From: Plumapathes pennacea
Lineage: Eukaryota; Cnidaria; Anthozoa; Antipatharia; Myriopathidae
Assembly: GCA_964036295.1 (NCBI GenBank)
Contig: OZ038465.1
Span: forward strand, 3,791,115 to 3,855,114
Length of the DNA stretch: 64,000 nt
Reading direction: 5' to 3'
The position numbers were made by a program, and so were the translations under genes. Shown here piece by piece: positions 1 through 12,400 of the stretch. How positions within the stretch are numbered: position 1 is the stretch's first letter; each line of letters begins with the position of its first letter. A model generated the notes under the pieces. That model was not told the DNA's origin. It saw nothing but the letters and a program-made list of their open reading frames with translations, and made no database searches.

Positions 1-153
1 TACGGTGGATTGGGAAGATGGAGCAAATAATGATATAGATAAAAAGAAAACAATGAAGCCCTTTTTAACATGTATATACACTTAGGCCACTCTTATCGGA
101 GGATGACTTCTCGTTCTAATAATCTCACCACTGATTGTTCCTTTCTTCAACAG

Positions 154-3100
154 TGGAGGGTGGCGATGATCGTCTTACGACAGCGGTTGCCGTCGTGAAC
201 ATCCAAGTTACCGATGAAAATGACAATCCTCCAGATTTCACCCAAAAAGTCTATGGTTACACGTTCAGCGACATTAGCACCACTGATATGTTCAAGATAA
301 AGGCAACTGATAAGGATCAAGGCCCCGGCAGCATTGTGAAATTCAAGCTTGGTGACCAAAAAGAGGTAGATACGGTATAAGACGTAACTATAGGTAACTC
401 CTCGTCTTTTCTCAACTTCTTTTAAATTGATTCTATTGTCATTCACTGAGTTTTCCTTTTAGTCAGTTGACTGTGGTCTTATTTTCCCCGTGCTCCACTG
501 AGCCCTTTTTTCTTGTATCTGTCTCTCATAACAAGCTGCAAAGATTACTGACCAGTGTCTTGTCTGTCTTTTCCTTTCTGATAAGTCTGGTGGCAAGAGA
601 CTTGTCACAGTAGTAGCGTATGATCAAGGCGTTCCAAGCCTGAACAGAAGTGTTGATGTGGTCATCACAACAGGGTAATCATATTGTGCGCATGTGCGTC
701 AAACTCCTCCTTTTCTTAAGTCATCTTGCTCTTGTTATTGTACTTTGTTCTTTTGTTTTTGCTCTTGCTCCTGTTCTGGCCGTTTTGCTCTTGTCCTTGT
801 CCTTGCTCTTGTTCAGTTGCTCTTCCTCTTGTTCTCAGTGCTCCGCTTGACGAAACGCATATTGGTTTGCTGTCCGGTTAACTTACACACTTATATTTGT
901 TCTTTATCCAGGCCCAAGATAAGCTGCGAGGCCATGGTGTTTGCTGTATCTGAAGACGGTACAATCTCTACACAGACTTTGTGTAGCTTCGTGAAATTAC
1001 CAGATACAAAACGGGCGACGCTTCAAGTTGGCGACGGTCATAAGGTACGCCAATTCCATGTGGTCCCACAGCAGCAGCCCTTGAGGAAGACTGGGTATTC
1101 CGAAAACTTGACAGAAGAATTGGATATTGTGGAAATTACGAACGAAACAAGTGTAGACCTTCTTACCATCGTTGTTTTGATGTCCCAAAGGAATGGGACA
1201 AAAGCTAAGGACAAATAGTGATTGAACCAAAACCATTTCCGACATTTTACCAGTGAAAAGGCCCAGCAAAGAAATACAGAAACATGACTGTGATATAGGT
1301 TTGACTTGAAAGAACAAAAAGTACACAATACAAAAGATCCATTGATCACTATCTTTTTCCTCTGAGCTTGGAATACTAATGTTGTGACCTTTGCCAGATG
1401 TCCTGCGAAGCAAATGGCAACACCAATCCGGAATACCGCTGGATGAAAGATGGCAGGTTTGTGTCTAACTATGATTCATCCGGGGATTACGTCATCGAAA
1501 GCGCCACGGAGGATGACGAAGGCAATTACTCGTGCCTAGCCTCCAGCGCGGCCGGATTGATACAGTCACGTCTGTTTCTAGTCACTGTAAACGGTAAGAA
1601 GATGTAAATGACACATTTCCCCTGTGTTGCTTATGGGCTTACTACAGAAAGTAGTTCCAAGTAGAATTTTCTCCGCAACTTACATCCAAGATTCTGATAC
1701 GTAATATTTCCAATAATCAGGTTTAACTAAGTAGTTTGGTAGGTTACGCTTTGTTTTGAGCTATAGTAAATTGTATTTTTGTTCATCTTTGTTCAAAGAT
1801 TTACATTTAGCTAAGAAGAGCTTAATTCTGGCCTAAAATACAACTAGACTCTGGTCCATTTCGTTTCGGATCATACCGTCCTAAACCAAAGCTACAACGT
1901 TTCATCATCTCTGTTCCTGGGTGTCTGGAAATAAGGACCCTTACCAACATGCCTAGAGTATTAATTTGGAGTTACTCTTGTTATCTTTAGAGAAGCCAAG
2001 AATCGTGAAGCAACCAGAACACTCGACTGTTCAACTCGGAGATACAGTAGCCCTGAGCTGTGAAGCCTCAGGGGACCCCAAACCCGAATATCAGTGGTAC
2101 AAGAATGGCGTTCCAATGGCAGAGGCCAGCGGTATCACGCCTAACCTGCCGGACCTCGAGCTGAAGGGTGCCGTGGAAGAAGACCAAGCTGAGTATTTCT
2201 GCGAAGCAATCAACGTCGCTGGAAAAGTGCGTTCCGAAACAGTTTCCCTGCAAGTGTACGGTACGTTTGAGTGATACCCAGGATTCCTGACATAAAGTAC
2301 AGTCAATGGAGACCACAGGCCAATGTGAACCTTTCAAAATCTATTTATAGATGTGCTTAGGTTCGGTACCAGGCATCGCGCTGTCTGGTGACGTGACGTT
2401 ATAATTGGTTGCTTTTTTAAATGTGTTTACCTTGGGACGCTAGCTCTATTACTTCTCTCTCTTTAGTGAAGTTCAATTTGAAACAGTAATATGAACATTG
2501 TCTTGCTTGGATTCGCAGGAAAAGATGCCATGGTTTCCATGGAACTGACAGTTAACAAACCAAACCTCGCGAAGCAATGTCACCTGTTCGAAAAGAGCGA
2601 TTTTCAGGTAAAGGAAAATAATGTACAGCGAGATATCTTTTTGCAAGATAAAGAAATAATTGGAGTGTATGTAGGAGTTATTCAAACCTATACGCTCTCA
2701 TCCCAATTCTTCCCTTGTGAGTGATCAACTTCATATTTTTGTTTTCTACTTCGACCTCTCGACATTAGGCTTGACTAATAGTAAAACACTCGTTCTCTTG
2801 TAAGCGAACAAATACTGATATTCCTCGCCTTTTTTAACTGTTTCTTGGCCAATTTTTTGCAGTCTTAAAATATGAATAATTATGAATGTATTGTTTCTTT
2901 AGAAATTGCTGGGCAACGCGCTAGGAGCGAAGGTGTTCTTGACAAAAGTATCCGCCCCTGCAATGTGCGAAGCGCACCCCTGTAACTCGAACCCATGCCT
3001 CCATGGAGGTCAATGCGAAAAGGCGGGCGCTGATGGCTACAAATGCCTTTGCAAACCTGGATGGTCTGGGAACGACTGTGGAACAGATGTGGATGAATGT

Positions 3101-6100
3101 CTTGGTGGTGAGTGGTCAAATAATCAAATAAGGAATGGAGTCAGTGAAGGAAGCAAGGAAGCAAGGAAGGGAAGAATCGTGAATGAGTGTCTCTGTTATC
3201 ACAAAAGCAATCACGAAAAAAAAATGCGAAGAATAACTAAATATGAAAGAAGGGAAAGAAATAAAGGCAAGAAGGAAAGGGAAAGGAAAGGGAAGATGGG
3301 ATTAGTATAAGAGAGAAGACAAAAAGGTTGATAGTAAGTATTCTCACAATTAAGTTGAAATGCATCTGTAATGATCACGATACCAGAAGGACAGCATGAA
3401 TCTATCAAACCCATAGCCACTAAAAACAAAAGAGAATATCAAAGTTACCAAGACATGGTTTTGAAACAGATACAGAACGGCAACTGGTGAATTTCTAGTA
3501 TACCCTTTTCCTTGGGCGTACGGAAAGCACAACTGATCCAACACACAAAGTTTAGATGTTGATCCGCAATTTCTCACATTTCTATTACAGGACCTTGCTT
3601 TTCAAATGGAACTTGTCGCAACAGTGATGGATCTTACGAGTGTCAGTGTTCTTCAGTTACAACGGGCAAGGACTGTGAACTGGCCGTGGGCGCTTGTACA
3701 CCAGTAACTTGCAAAAACGATGAAGTGTGTGCCCTCCGCGAGAACGATGAGAGTGGGAGTGGGTCTAAATGCGTTAACAAAGACTTAGAGATTGTGATGT
3801 TGCTCCCAGAAGACCTTGGAAAGGAAAACGTCAAGAAGTTCGACCTCGAGAAGGAAATTGAAAGTTTGATTAGAGCCGCATTGAGCAGTAATAATGAGGT
3901 AAGTTATTTTAATTATGAAGTCGAACGGGTTTAGATTTTTGGGTTTTGTAAAATTATGAACAAACGTGCAGTAATTATAGAGCACGCGGTTACTTTCAAC
4001 AGCCAATGCGAAAACCGCTTCGTTTTGTATCACAGTCTGGGAGAGTTTTAAACACTAGTCTTAGTTAGTAAAACTGAGGATGCAAGTCTCATCACAGGGC
4101 ACAGAGAAGTTCGGTCGTTTTCCGTTATGTAAGACCATACATACAGTAACTTGATGAACGATACCGCCTCCGCGCGCCCGCGAAGTAATTATTCTGCGGT
4201 ATCCTTCATGTAAGTCAATATATAGGGTTTTACATAATAAAGCAAGCGAACTCCTCTGCGCCCTGTGGTATTATTAGAAGTATGCCTAAATTCCTTGCAC
4301 TACCAATGCACACTTAACTCAACCACATAGGTGTGACCGCCCAAGTATATTTTCAGTAAGTGCGTACACTAGCATTCGCTGCCTTTTTCTCTGGCTAAAC
4401 TCTATGATCAATTGCAGTATGCTGTGCTACTTTATTGGCTTTCGATAATCTAAGTATTCTTTGCCGTCTCGGCAGAAAACAAACTCGTCAAGAAAATCCC
4501 GCTCTGCCCCGGAGGAGATAGAATATGGGGCGTGTTCTGTTCGCATCACTTCCGTGAAAGACAGGAAGGTGAAATTTGTGCTGCTGTGCCCTGCTCACGT
4601 GCAAGGAAAGTTGGAACCAAAAGCAATGCAGGACTTCGTATGTGGTATCATGTTTACATCCGGGAAATCTTCTTCTTGTGGAGGAAATGCCGTCATGAAT
4701 ACGCCGCTACCCCCCACGACTTACGCACCGCTGGAGCCGATGACGTAAGTTCTGACGTCTTGTCAGTTAGATTTGTAATTGAATATCCAACGTTGTAAAT
4801 ACGTATTCACCATTTCTTTAACCGAACACCACCCAAAAGGAACAATCAGAAATAGCAAGCCTATGTTTCTTTGCGTGATTCGTAGCATGTTTATCAAAAT
4901 GTGTCGGCCATGTTGGATTTGAATGGGAGTTTGTTATTTTCAACATTGAATCCATTTCAATGCGACAAAGACTTCAAGAAATATACTTGAGAAGGTAGAA
5001 TGTATTTCATTGTCTTCGGAGGTCCGTGAGAAACTCGAGGTGTGTCAAAAACCTTGCAAGGTGCACCTGCGTGCGCAAGGCTGATGGATATTACATCTTC
5101 GTCACTCAGATTTCAATTAGTATAGAATGTTCACGTGATATTTTATCGACTTCATCGTTTCTACTTGCAGCGTGAAGCTCGAATTCTTCGCAAAAGAGCA
5201 GAATTCTGGGGAGTCATTGGATGCTGATGAAGTTGTTAGCAGGATGGAGAGCGAAGAGGCGAAAGAAATGTTGGAGAAAGAAGGCTATACAATGATGTCA
5301 GTTACAAAAAGTAAGAAATGGCCTTTTGGAAATGTTCTGTATCATGCGTGGAGCCTTCCAGTTATGAACTTTGCTTTACTATATTTTGATGAGTGCGTTC
5401 AGTTGGGAACAGTTAAAATTTGTTCCGGAGCTTGTTTATTCTAGATTATTTTGTATATTTAAACAGTCACCAACGCATTTGTAGTCAAACTAAATGATTT
5501 CACTGATCAAGACAGCCTGTCTATAACGGTTATATCGAAAAACTCAATAATAAGTCTAATAAGTCGAATAAGTCACGGGGACTTGTTTCAAGAAGTCACG
5601 TTAATATGAACTATATGGCTATACCTTAATTTTACCTGCAGAATATTTCTTTTTGTTTTCGACAATGCGTAAATAGAGAAAAAAAGAAACACTACTGATT
5701 GAATATTTTCTGCTTGTGACTGATCTATTGCCTTTTTATATTTCAGCTAATAAACTTGAAGAGAAAGGTAAGAAAATTGTAAGCTAAACGTTAGGCCATC
5801 TCTTTATCTTTTCCTTTTTTTTTGTGACTCGTTTGTCTTATCTACTTTTTAAACAAAATCCCTTGTCTGGGATCAAATACAGGCTATTTTCGAGATACTT
5901 GTTGCCTCTGTTTTAAAGCTAGGCCCAGTGCAAAACCTTGTTTATGAAGGCATGTCATTCTTTTGCAAATCAAAAGGTTTTTGCCAAAAGGAAGACGAGA
6001 TTCAAATCATAGTTCGGTTTATGATGCTTTAATGTAAAGTGTTACTTTGTTTTCGGAATGACATTAACACAGTTGCACTTGTATTTTTGTTTGCAGAAGA

Positions 6101-7762
6101 AAAGACTCCTGTTGCTCTTATTGTGGGAATGGTCTTGGGTCTCCTGGTTCTGTTTGTCTTGATCATTGTGGTCGTCGTTGTAATAATGAGAAGGTAATTA
6201 TTGGGGAAAATAGGAAGGATTCGTCTTGTATTCTTCGCCACTTTCCGTTTCGGCAGATATCTGATTTCGATGTCAGCTTGTAACATTACAATTTACAAAG
6301 TAACGTCAAAGTTTAAAAAATTTGCAAACCGCATTTTTATGCAAGTTTCTGATTTTGTGTAATATTGCAGCACGTGCTTTGTCTCGCGTTATCATGCTTG
6401 TTTTAGTTGCATATTACGCTCTGTCAGTTTATATTTTGTTCTCTATCGTAAAGCCTTTCCGAGAAGCGAACAGTATAACTTAGCGACTTTGTTCATTTGC
6501 CACGTTTCTATCGTGACTATTACAAGTATGTAATTTGCATAGCCCGTTCTTTATCGCTCTAGTTGAATTGATCTCATTTGCCTCTAACCCAATGTCTTCT
6601 CTTTTCTCAGGAGAAGTAAGGGCCATATGAATTCATTGGGTCGCTCCGTAATGTCTCGTAGAGGAAGCCAGGAGAACATACTCCAACGGGACTCCTGTGC
6701 AAAGGAAATATCGCGCTCAGAGAAGAACTACTTGAACGCGGTTTACGACGCAGATTGCCGAGATATTTCCGACGAGGAGTCGAACCAGTTTATGGTAGAA
6801 GTGAACCTTGGAAAGAAGCCGCGAAAAGCTTATCAGCTCCCAACCGAGGTTAGTAATGAGAAATATATAAAAACACGTGATCTGTTTACGAGCAGTGCAC
6901 ACGAAAGTGCAACCGTCGTCGACAGACACCTGTGTAAACTTTTATTCTTGGTTCCTGGCCAAAATAATGGTTTGCAAGTCGACGCAAAATCAGAGCTTGC
7001 ATCGGCCTCCCACATTTTAGGGAGTGGATCATGGGGTCGATGATAAACTTGCATACTTAATTCTGGGAGAAACTTGCGTCGGATGCATACAAATTTGAGC
7101 TCGACCAAAGTCGACGCAAGTCAATGAAGTCTTCCCACAACAAAACAAAACAGTTAACGTAAAGTTGAAAACTAGTATCAACTTGCGGAAACCGTTTAAC
7201 CAGGAATTAACTCTTCTATTCCCAAAGTCTGGACCTTAATTGTACAAGTATGAGTTATAATAAGAGAATTGATCCTAACTCTGATCAGCTTGAACCCAAA
7301 CAAGAATTCACCAGTCATATTTTTCACATGAGTTTGCGGGGATGTTTAATAAATCTCAGTGTCGCTTGCTTGCCGATTCTTGTCTACTTCTGATAGAATT
7401 TGTTACTTTTTTAGGTCCTCAATGCAACTTGGTACTATCAAAACCTAACAAAGGACGAAGCTGAGGATACATTGGGCGGAAAAGTCCAACCGGGCACTTT
7501 CTTGGTCCGAAAAGGCAACACTGACCAAGAGCTCATCCTTTCGATCAGGGCTCCAGAGGGAGGCCCATTATTCAGGCACCTGGTGATAAGGCACTTAGGC
7601 AAGAGCACTTTTAAGGCCCAGTTTGGTTCTTTGAAAGAAAAGGAATTCAGATGTGTCAATGACATCATTGAGCATTTCAAAGTCACTCCCATCAAGTTCG
7701 ACGAATATTCCCCAGATGTAGTGTTGACAGTACCTCATAGGAATATCGATGTGCTGGTGTAA
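154..7762 (+). CDS. Cadherin-Ig-EGF transmembrane receptor with C-terminal SH2 domain (5' partial)
   Basis: Fourteen exons keep phase: 154-365, 586-674, 912-1044, 1398-1593, 1991-2260, 2519-2607, 2903-3107, 3591-3898, 4476-4744, 5171-5310, 5747-5767, 6097-6193, 6611-6848, 7415-7762 (stop TAA). They give about 870 residues; the 5' end lies outside the window. In order: cadherin repeat end with DENDNPPDF and a short last repeat (residues 1-100); Ig 1 (about 130-210, C..W..DEGNYSC); Ig 2 (211-300); EGF 1 (345-390); calcium-type EGF 2 starting DVDEC; a Cys-containing membrane-proximal region (430-640); transmembrane helix (649-674); basic tail; SH2 (about 760-850) with FLVRKG and HLVIRH, so the phosphotyrosine-binding Arg and the betaD His are present. 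The tail has NYLNA (Grb2-type pYxN), RRGSQ and the end IDVLV. Inferred role: adhesion receptor coupled to tyrosine-kinase signalling. The last cadherin repeat lacks its central strands, so it is degenerate or an exon was missed. I know no standard metazoan gene of this architecture. Confidence 0.88.
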
Positions 7763-8639
7763 AGAGCGAGACGCGTAGCAAATTACCACTCTAGGTTTTG
7801 CACACTTACCACGAAGCTGTCTGTGCATTTGAGTAGTTTAGAGTTAATTAAGGGTGGAGTCTTTTGATGTATGTTTTTTTTACAAGCAAAATGCAATTTT
7901 GTGCATGAGAGAAAAGTGTAGCGTACTGTTGGCAAGGATCCTTACGCTCGTAAGCTGATTGGAATATAAGGTGACAAGTACCAATGCGAATGGCTGCAGT
8001 GAATTCAATCGAAACGTTTGCTGCACAAATAGCAGACTTTAGAGCAGTATAAATTAGAAAATGTTGTTATCGTTATAGAGCTTCTGCATCTTATAAATTG
8101 CCAGGAGTCTGCAGTTTTTGGTGCAGCGGTCGTTTTTCGTCGTTAGACGAAAAGTTAATCATTTTCTAATTTTTGAATTTTTATCAGTTTTTTTTTTTTT
8201 TTTTTTGTATGTAATCTATGGCCTTAAAATTAGTATATAATATAGTATAAAATATGTAATCTATGCCCTTAAAATTAGTACAGCGTGTAGGCTTGCATTC
8301 TACAGCTTTACTCTAAGCTTACTAGAAGATATTTTCTTGATTGATTTTCACAAGCCACAACTTGTTGGAGGAAGAGAACTAATGAAACCCACGATGAACT
8401 TGTTTATCACACGAGATAGTAAAAATGAGTCAAGAGAACAGACGAATAGATATTTCTGTCAGTGGTGGCGGACAAGGGTGATGCACATCTTATATTGCAT
8501 TGGTGGATCGAGGATTTAAAAAATGAAGACTGTATATTTCGTAAAAGCTATTTAATTTTAAACGCGCTGTCGATGCCTCATTCTAATGGAACCGTGTAAA
8601 TTTAAAATAAAAATATTCCGTAGGCTCCTTTGCTTCATT
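7763..8639 (+). other. Probable 3' UTR and flank of the SH2 receptor gene
   Basis: No coding signal follows the stop at 7762. A short direct repeat (about 26 bp) occurs near 8208 and 8255. A polyadenylation signal AATAAA lies at 8606-8611, just before the satellite begins, and is the best candidate 3' end of the receptor transcript. The UTR assignment is inferred. Confidence 0.5.
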
Positions 8640-10656
8640 TTCATGCATGAATTTCATGAGATTCTGAAGGGTTTCTGAAAGTTTAGAGGGTTTTCAAATT
8701 TAGCCCCGAAATGGCAAATTTTTGAAAAAATGGTAAGGCTATAGCCCATGATTTTTGCCAAAAACGGCCGATTTTTCGACAAAAAATTTTGAAACTCTTG
8801 AAACTTTCAGGAAGCCTTCCTGAGACTATGACGAAACTTTTTGCAATATATCTGCCTTATTTTATTTCAGCCGTTGATGAGTTATAGCAACAAAACCACG
8901 TAAAACTTGAGGCTCCTTTGTTTAAAAGTGTGAGATTTTAGTCGAAGATTTGCTTTCATTTCTCGTGACCCGCTGGATAAGATATCAACATTTATATACC
9001 AAAACCGTCCTTATTGTCCCAGGAACGCTTCCTGATAATTTGATGCGATTCTGAAGGGTTCCTAAAAGTTTAGGGAGTTTTCAATTTTAGCCCGAAATGG
9101 CCCAATTTTGAAAAAAATTATAAGGCTATAGCCCATGATTTTTGCCAAAAACGGCCGATTTTGACCAAACTTTTTAACCTCTCGAAACTTTCAGGAAACC
9201 TTCCTCAGAGACTATAACGAGAATTTTTGCCATACATTTGTCTTATTTTTCATGAGCCATTGACGAGACATAACAATGAAACTACGCATTTTTTGGTTCT
9301 TTTGTTGAAAAATAAGCAATCTGCGAGGCGACGATATAATCTTATTACTTGTAACTCGTTCATTTAACTAGCACAAATATTATACTAAAACCTTCGCAAT
9401 ACTCCCAGGAACATTTCCTGAACGTTTTATGCAATTCTGACATTTGGTCGAAAAAAGCCCAATTTTGAAAAAAATGATATAGAGGATATTACACGGCGCG
9501 AAGATATGAATTTTATTTTCGAATGGTAAAAACAATATTTTACGAACGAGCGCTTCGCGAGATCCATATCTTCAAGCCACCGTGTAATTTTCTTTTTATT
9601 ATATTAGACACGAGCGTTTTACGAGAAATTGCACAAACAACCGTGCAAAAGCGGGAAATGATGCCAACGATATCCTCATTAGTGAGGATATGGAAAATAC
9701 GCCACTCGGGTCCCGGATGTAGTTTCGTATGGATTTTACGCACGGTATATTTTCCAGTAAAACACTCGTGTCTATATAATAAAAGGCTATAGCCCATGCT
9801 TTTGGCCCAAAATGGCCGACTTTGAGCAAAATTTTTTGAAACTTTCAGGACACATTCGCAGGACTATAACGAGACTTTTTGCATTACATTTGTCTTATTT
9901 TTCATCAGCCGTTGACGAGATATAGCAAGAAAACTACGCATTTTTTTTGTTGGAAAAGTACGCGATGTGCGAGGTGATGATTTTCTCTCATTACTCGCGA
10001 CCACTTCATTTAAATATCACAAATATTATATTAAAACCTTCGCAATACTTCCAGAAATATTTCCTCAAACTTTCATGCAATTTTGGGATTTGGTCGAAAA
10101 TGGCGAAATTTTGAAAAAATGGTAAGGCTATAACCCATGCTTTTGGCCCAAAATGGCCGATTTTGAGCAAAATTTTAAAACTCTTGAAACTTTCAGGACA
10201 CATTCCCAGGACTATAACGAGACTTTTTGCATTACATTTGTCTTATTTTCCATCAGCCGTTGACGAGATATAGCAAGAAAACTACGCATTTTTTTTTTTT
10301 TTTTTTTTGGTTGGAAAAGTACGCGATGTGCGAGGTGATAATTTGCTCTTATTACTTGCGACCACTTCATTTAAATATCACAAATATTATATTAAAACCT
10401 TTGCAATACTCCCAGGAATATTTCCTGAAAGTTTCACGCAATTCTGAGATTTGGTCAAAAATGGCCAAATTTTGAAAAAATGGTAAGGCTATAGCCCATG
10501 CTTTTGGCCAAAAATGGCCGATTTTGAGCAAAATTTTAGAACTCTTGAAACTTTCAGGACACATTCCCAGAACTATAACGAGACTTTTTGCATTACATTT
10601 GTCTTATTTTTCATCAGCCGTTGGCAAGATATAGCAAGGAACTACGCATTTTTTTT

Positions 10657-10691
<35 letters not shown>

Positions 10692-11910
10692 TTGGAAAAG
10701 TACGCGATGTGCAAGGTGATAATTTGCTCTTATTACTCGCGACCACTTCATTTAAATATCACAAATATTATATTAAAACCTTCGCAATACTCCCAGGAAT
10801 ATTTCCTCAAACTTTCATGCGATTCTGAGATTTGGTCAAAAATGACGAAATTTTGAAAAAATGGTAAGGCTAATAGCCCATGTATTTGGCCCAAAATGGC
10901 CGATTTTGAGCAAAATTTTAAAACTCTTGAAACTTTCAGGACACATTCCCAGAACTATAACGAGACTTTTTGCATTACATTTGTCTTATTTTTCATCAGC
11001 TGTTGACGAGATATAGCAAGAAAACTACGCATTTTTTTTTTGGTTGGAAAAGTACGCGATGTGCGAGGTGATGATTTGCTCTTATTACTTGCGACCACTT
11101 CATTTAAATATCACAAATATCATATTAAAACCTTCGCAATACTTCCAGGAACATTTGCTGAAAGTTTCATGCGATTTTGAGATATGGTCGAAAATGGTCA
11201 AATTTTGAAATAATTGTAAGGCTATAGCCCATGCATTGGCCAAAAAGGCCGATTTTGAGCAAAATTTTAAAACTCTTGAAACTTTCAGGACACATTCCCA
11301 GGACTATAACGAGACTTTTTGCATTACATTTGTCTTATTTTCCATCAGCCGTTGACGAGATATAGCAAGAAAACTACGCATTTTTTTGTTGTTGTTGGAA
11401 AAGTACGCGACTTGCGAGGCGATGATTTTCTCTCATTACTCGCGACCCGTTGATTTAAATATCACAAATACTATATTGAAACCTTCGCAATACTCCCAGA
11501 AATATTTCCTCAAACTTTCATACAATTTTGAGATTTGGTCGAAAATGGCCAGATTTTGAAAAAATGGTAAGGCTATAGCCCATGCTTTTGGCCAAAAAAT
11601 GGCCGATTTTGAGCAAAATTTTAAAACTCTTGAAACTTTCAGGACACATTCCCAGGACTATAACGAGACTTTTTGCTATACATTTGTCCAAATTTTGAAA
11701 ACATGCTAAGGCTATAGCCTAAGATTTGTTGCCAAAAACGGCCGATTTTGGCGAAATTTTCAAAACTCTCGAAACTTTCTGGAAACATTCTGGGACTATA
11801 ACGAGACGTTTTGCAATACCTTGCCTTATTTTATTTTAGCCGTTGATGAGAAATAACAGCGAAACCACGTAAAATTTGATGATGCTTTGTTCGAATTATC
11901 TGCGATTTTC
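8640..11910. repeat. Tandem satellite array, ~350 bp unit, about nine monomers
   Basis: The block ACTATAACGAGAC (or close variants) recurs near 8823, 9211, 9863, 10211, 10572, 10953, 11303, 11657 and 11795. The usual spacing is 348-381 bp. Spacing variation comes from a poly-T stretch that grows to about 40 bp near 10660-10690. The 652 bp gap between 9211 and 9863 is one monomer plus a ~300 bp inserted element. The last unit is truncated (138 bp). The first two units and the last are most diverged and the central ones most alike, as expected for array homogenisation. Reading frames in it (for example 10227-10475 and 10514-10828) are repeat by-products. Confidence 0.93.
9480..9780. mobile_element. 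Foldback/MITE-like element inserted in a satellite monomer
   Basis: Satellite sequence breaks after AAAAAAATGATA and resumes at AAGGCTATAGCCC near 9783, so about 300 bp are foreign. The same element recurs at about 53450-53777 in an unrelated context. There both hairpin arms remain; here one arm next to the GCGCTTCGCG apex (9550-9559) has been lost. Flanking TATA on both sides could be a short target duplication. It has no coding capacity. Confidence 0.85.
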
Positions 11911-11919
11911 GTGTTCTCA

Positions 11920-12400
11920 AGAACGCAGACCTTAATGGAAGAATACCACTAAATGAATAACAAAATTTGTGCGTCTGTTGTTTTTGTGCAAGAAGAGTAA
12001 AGGGCGAAATTTTTCTAACTACCCAACTGAGAGTGCCAAAATCAGTAAACTTTTTTGTAGCTCAAACACGAAAATTGCGAACAATTCGTTTCACGATTGA
12101 TTCTTAGCCACCAAACTGCGTCTCATTCATTAAGCATCTTTGAGGTGTTCTTTCTTGAAAATCTGCGTTCTTGAGGTTTCCTCTGGAAGGCGCTACATAG
12201 CAGTGAAAACGTGGACTTTAACAAATTTGCGCAATAATTGTAAATTTCACCAAAGACTGCATTGTCCCTTTATGCAGCTTCGCCCACAAGTAACCTCATG
12301 CAAGAACGCAGACTTTCATGGAAGATTACCACTAATATTCTTAACGAATGACAGAAGTTTTGCGTCTGTTGCTTTCGTACAAGAAGAGTAATACACGAAA
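11920..12400. repeat. Imperfect direct repeat pair of ~100 bp
   Basis: The stretch from AAGAACGCAGACC near 11921 to AAGAAGAGTAA near 12000 is repeated imperfectly at about 12303-12390, starting AAGAACGCAGAC. Between them is AT-rich DNA with fragments of the same words in inverted order. No gene is seen from 11910 to 12881. Confidence 0.7.

Noticed and set aside
8640-11910. CRISPR-like or gene-cluster reading of the tandem repeats
   Set aside because: Eukaryotic context, ~350 bp units without spacers; a satellite.
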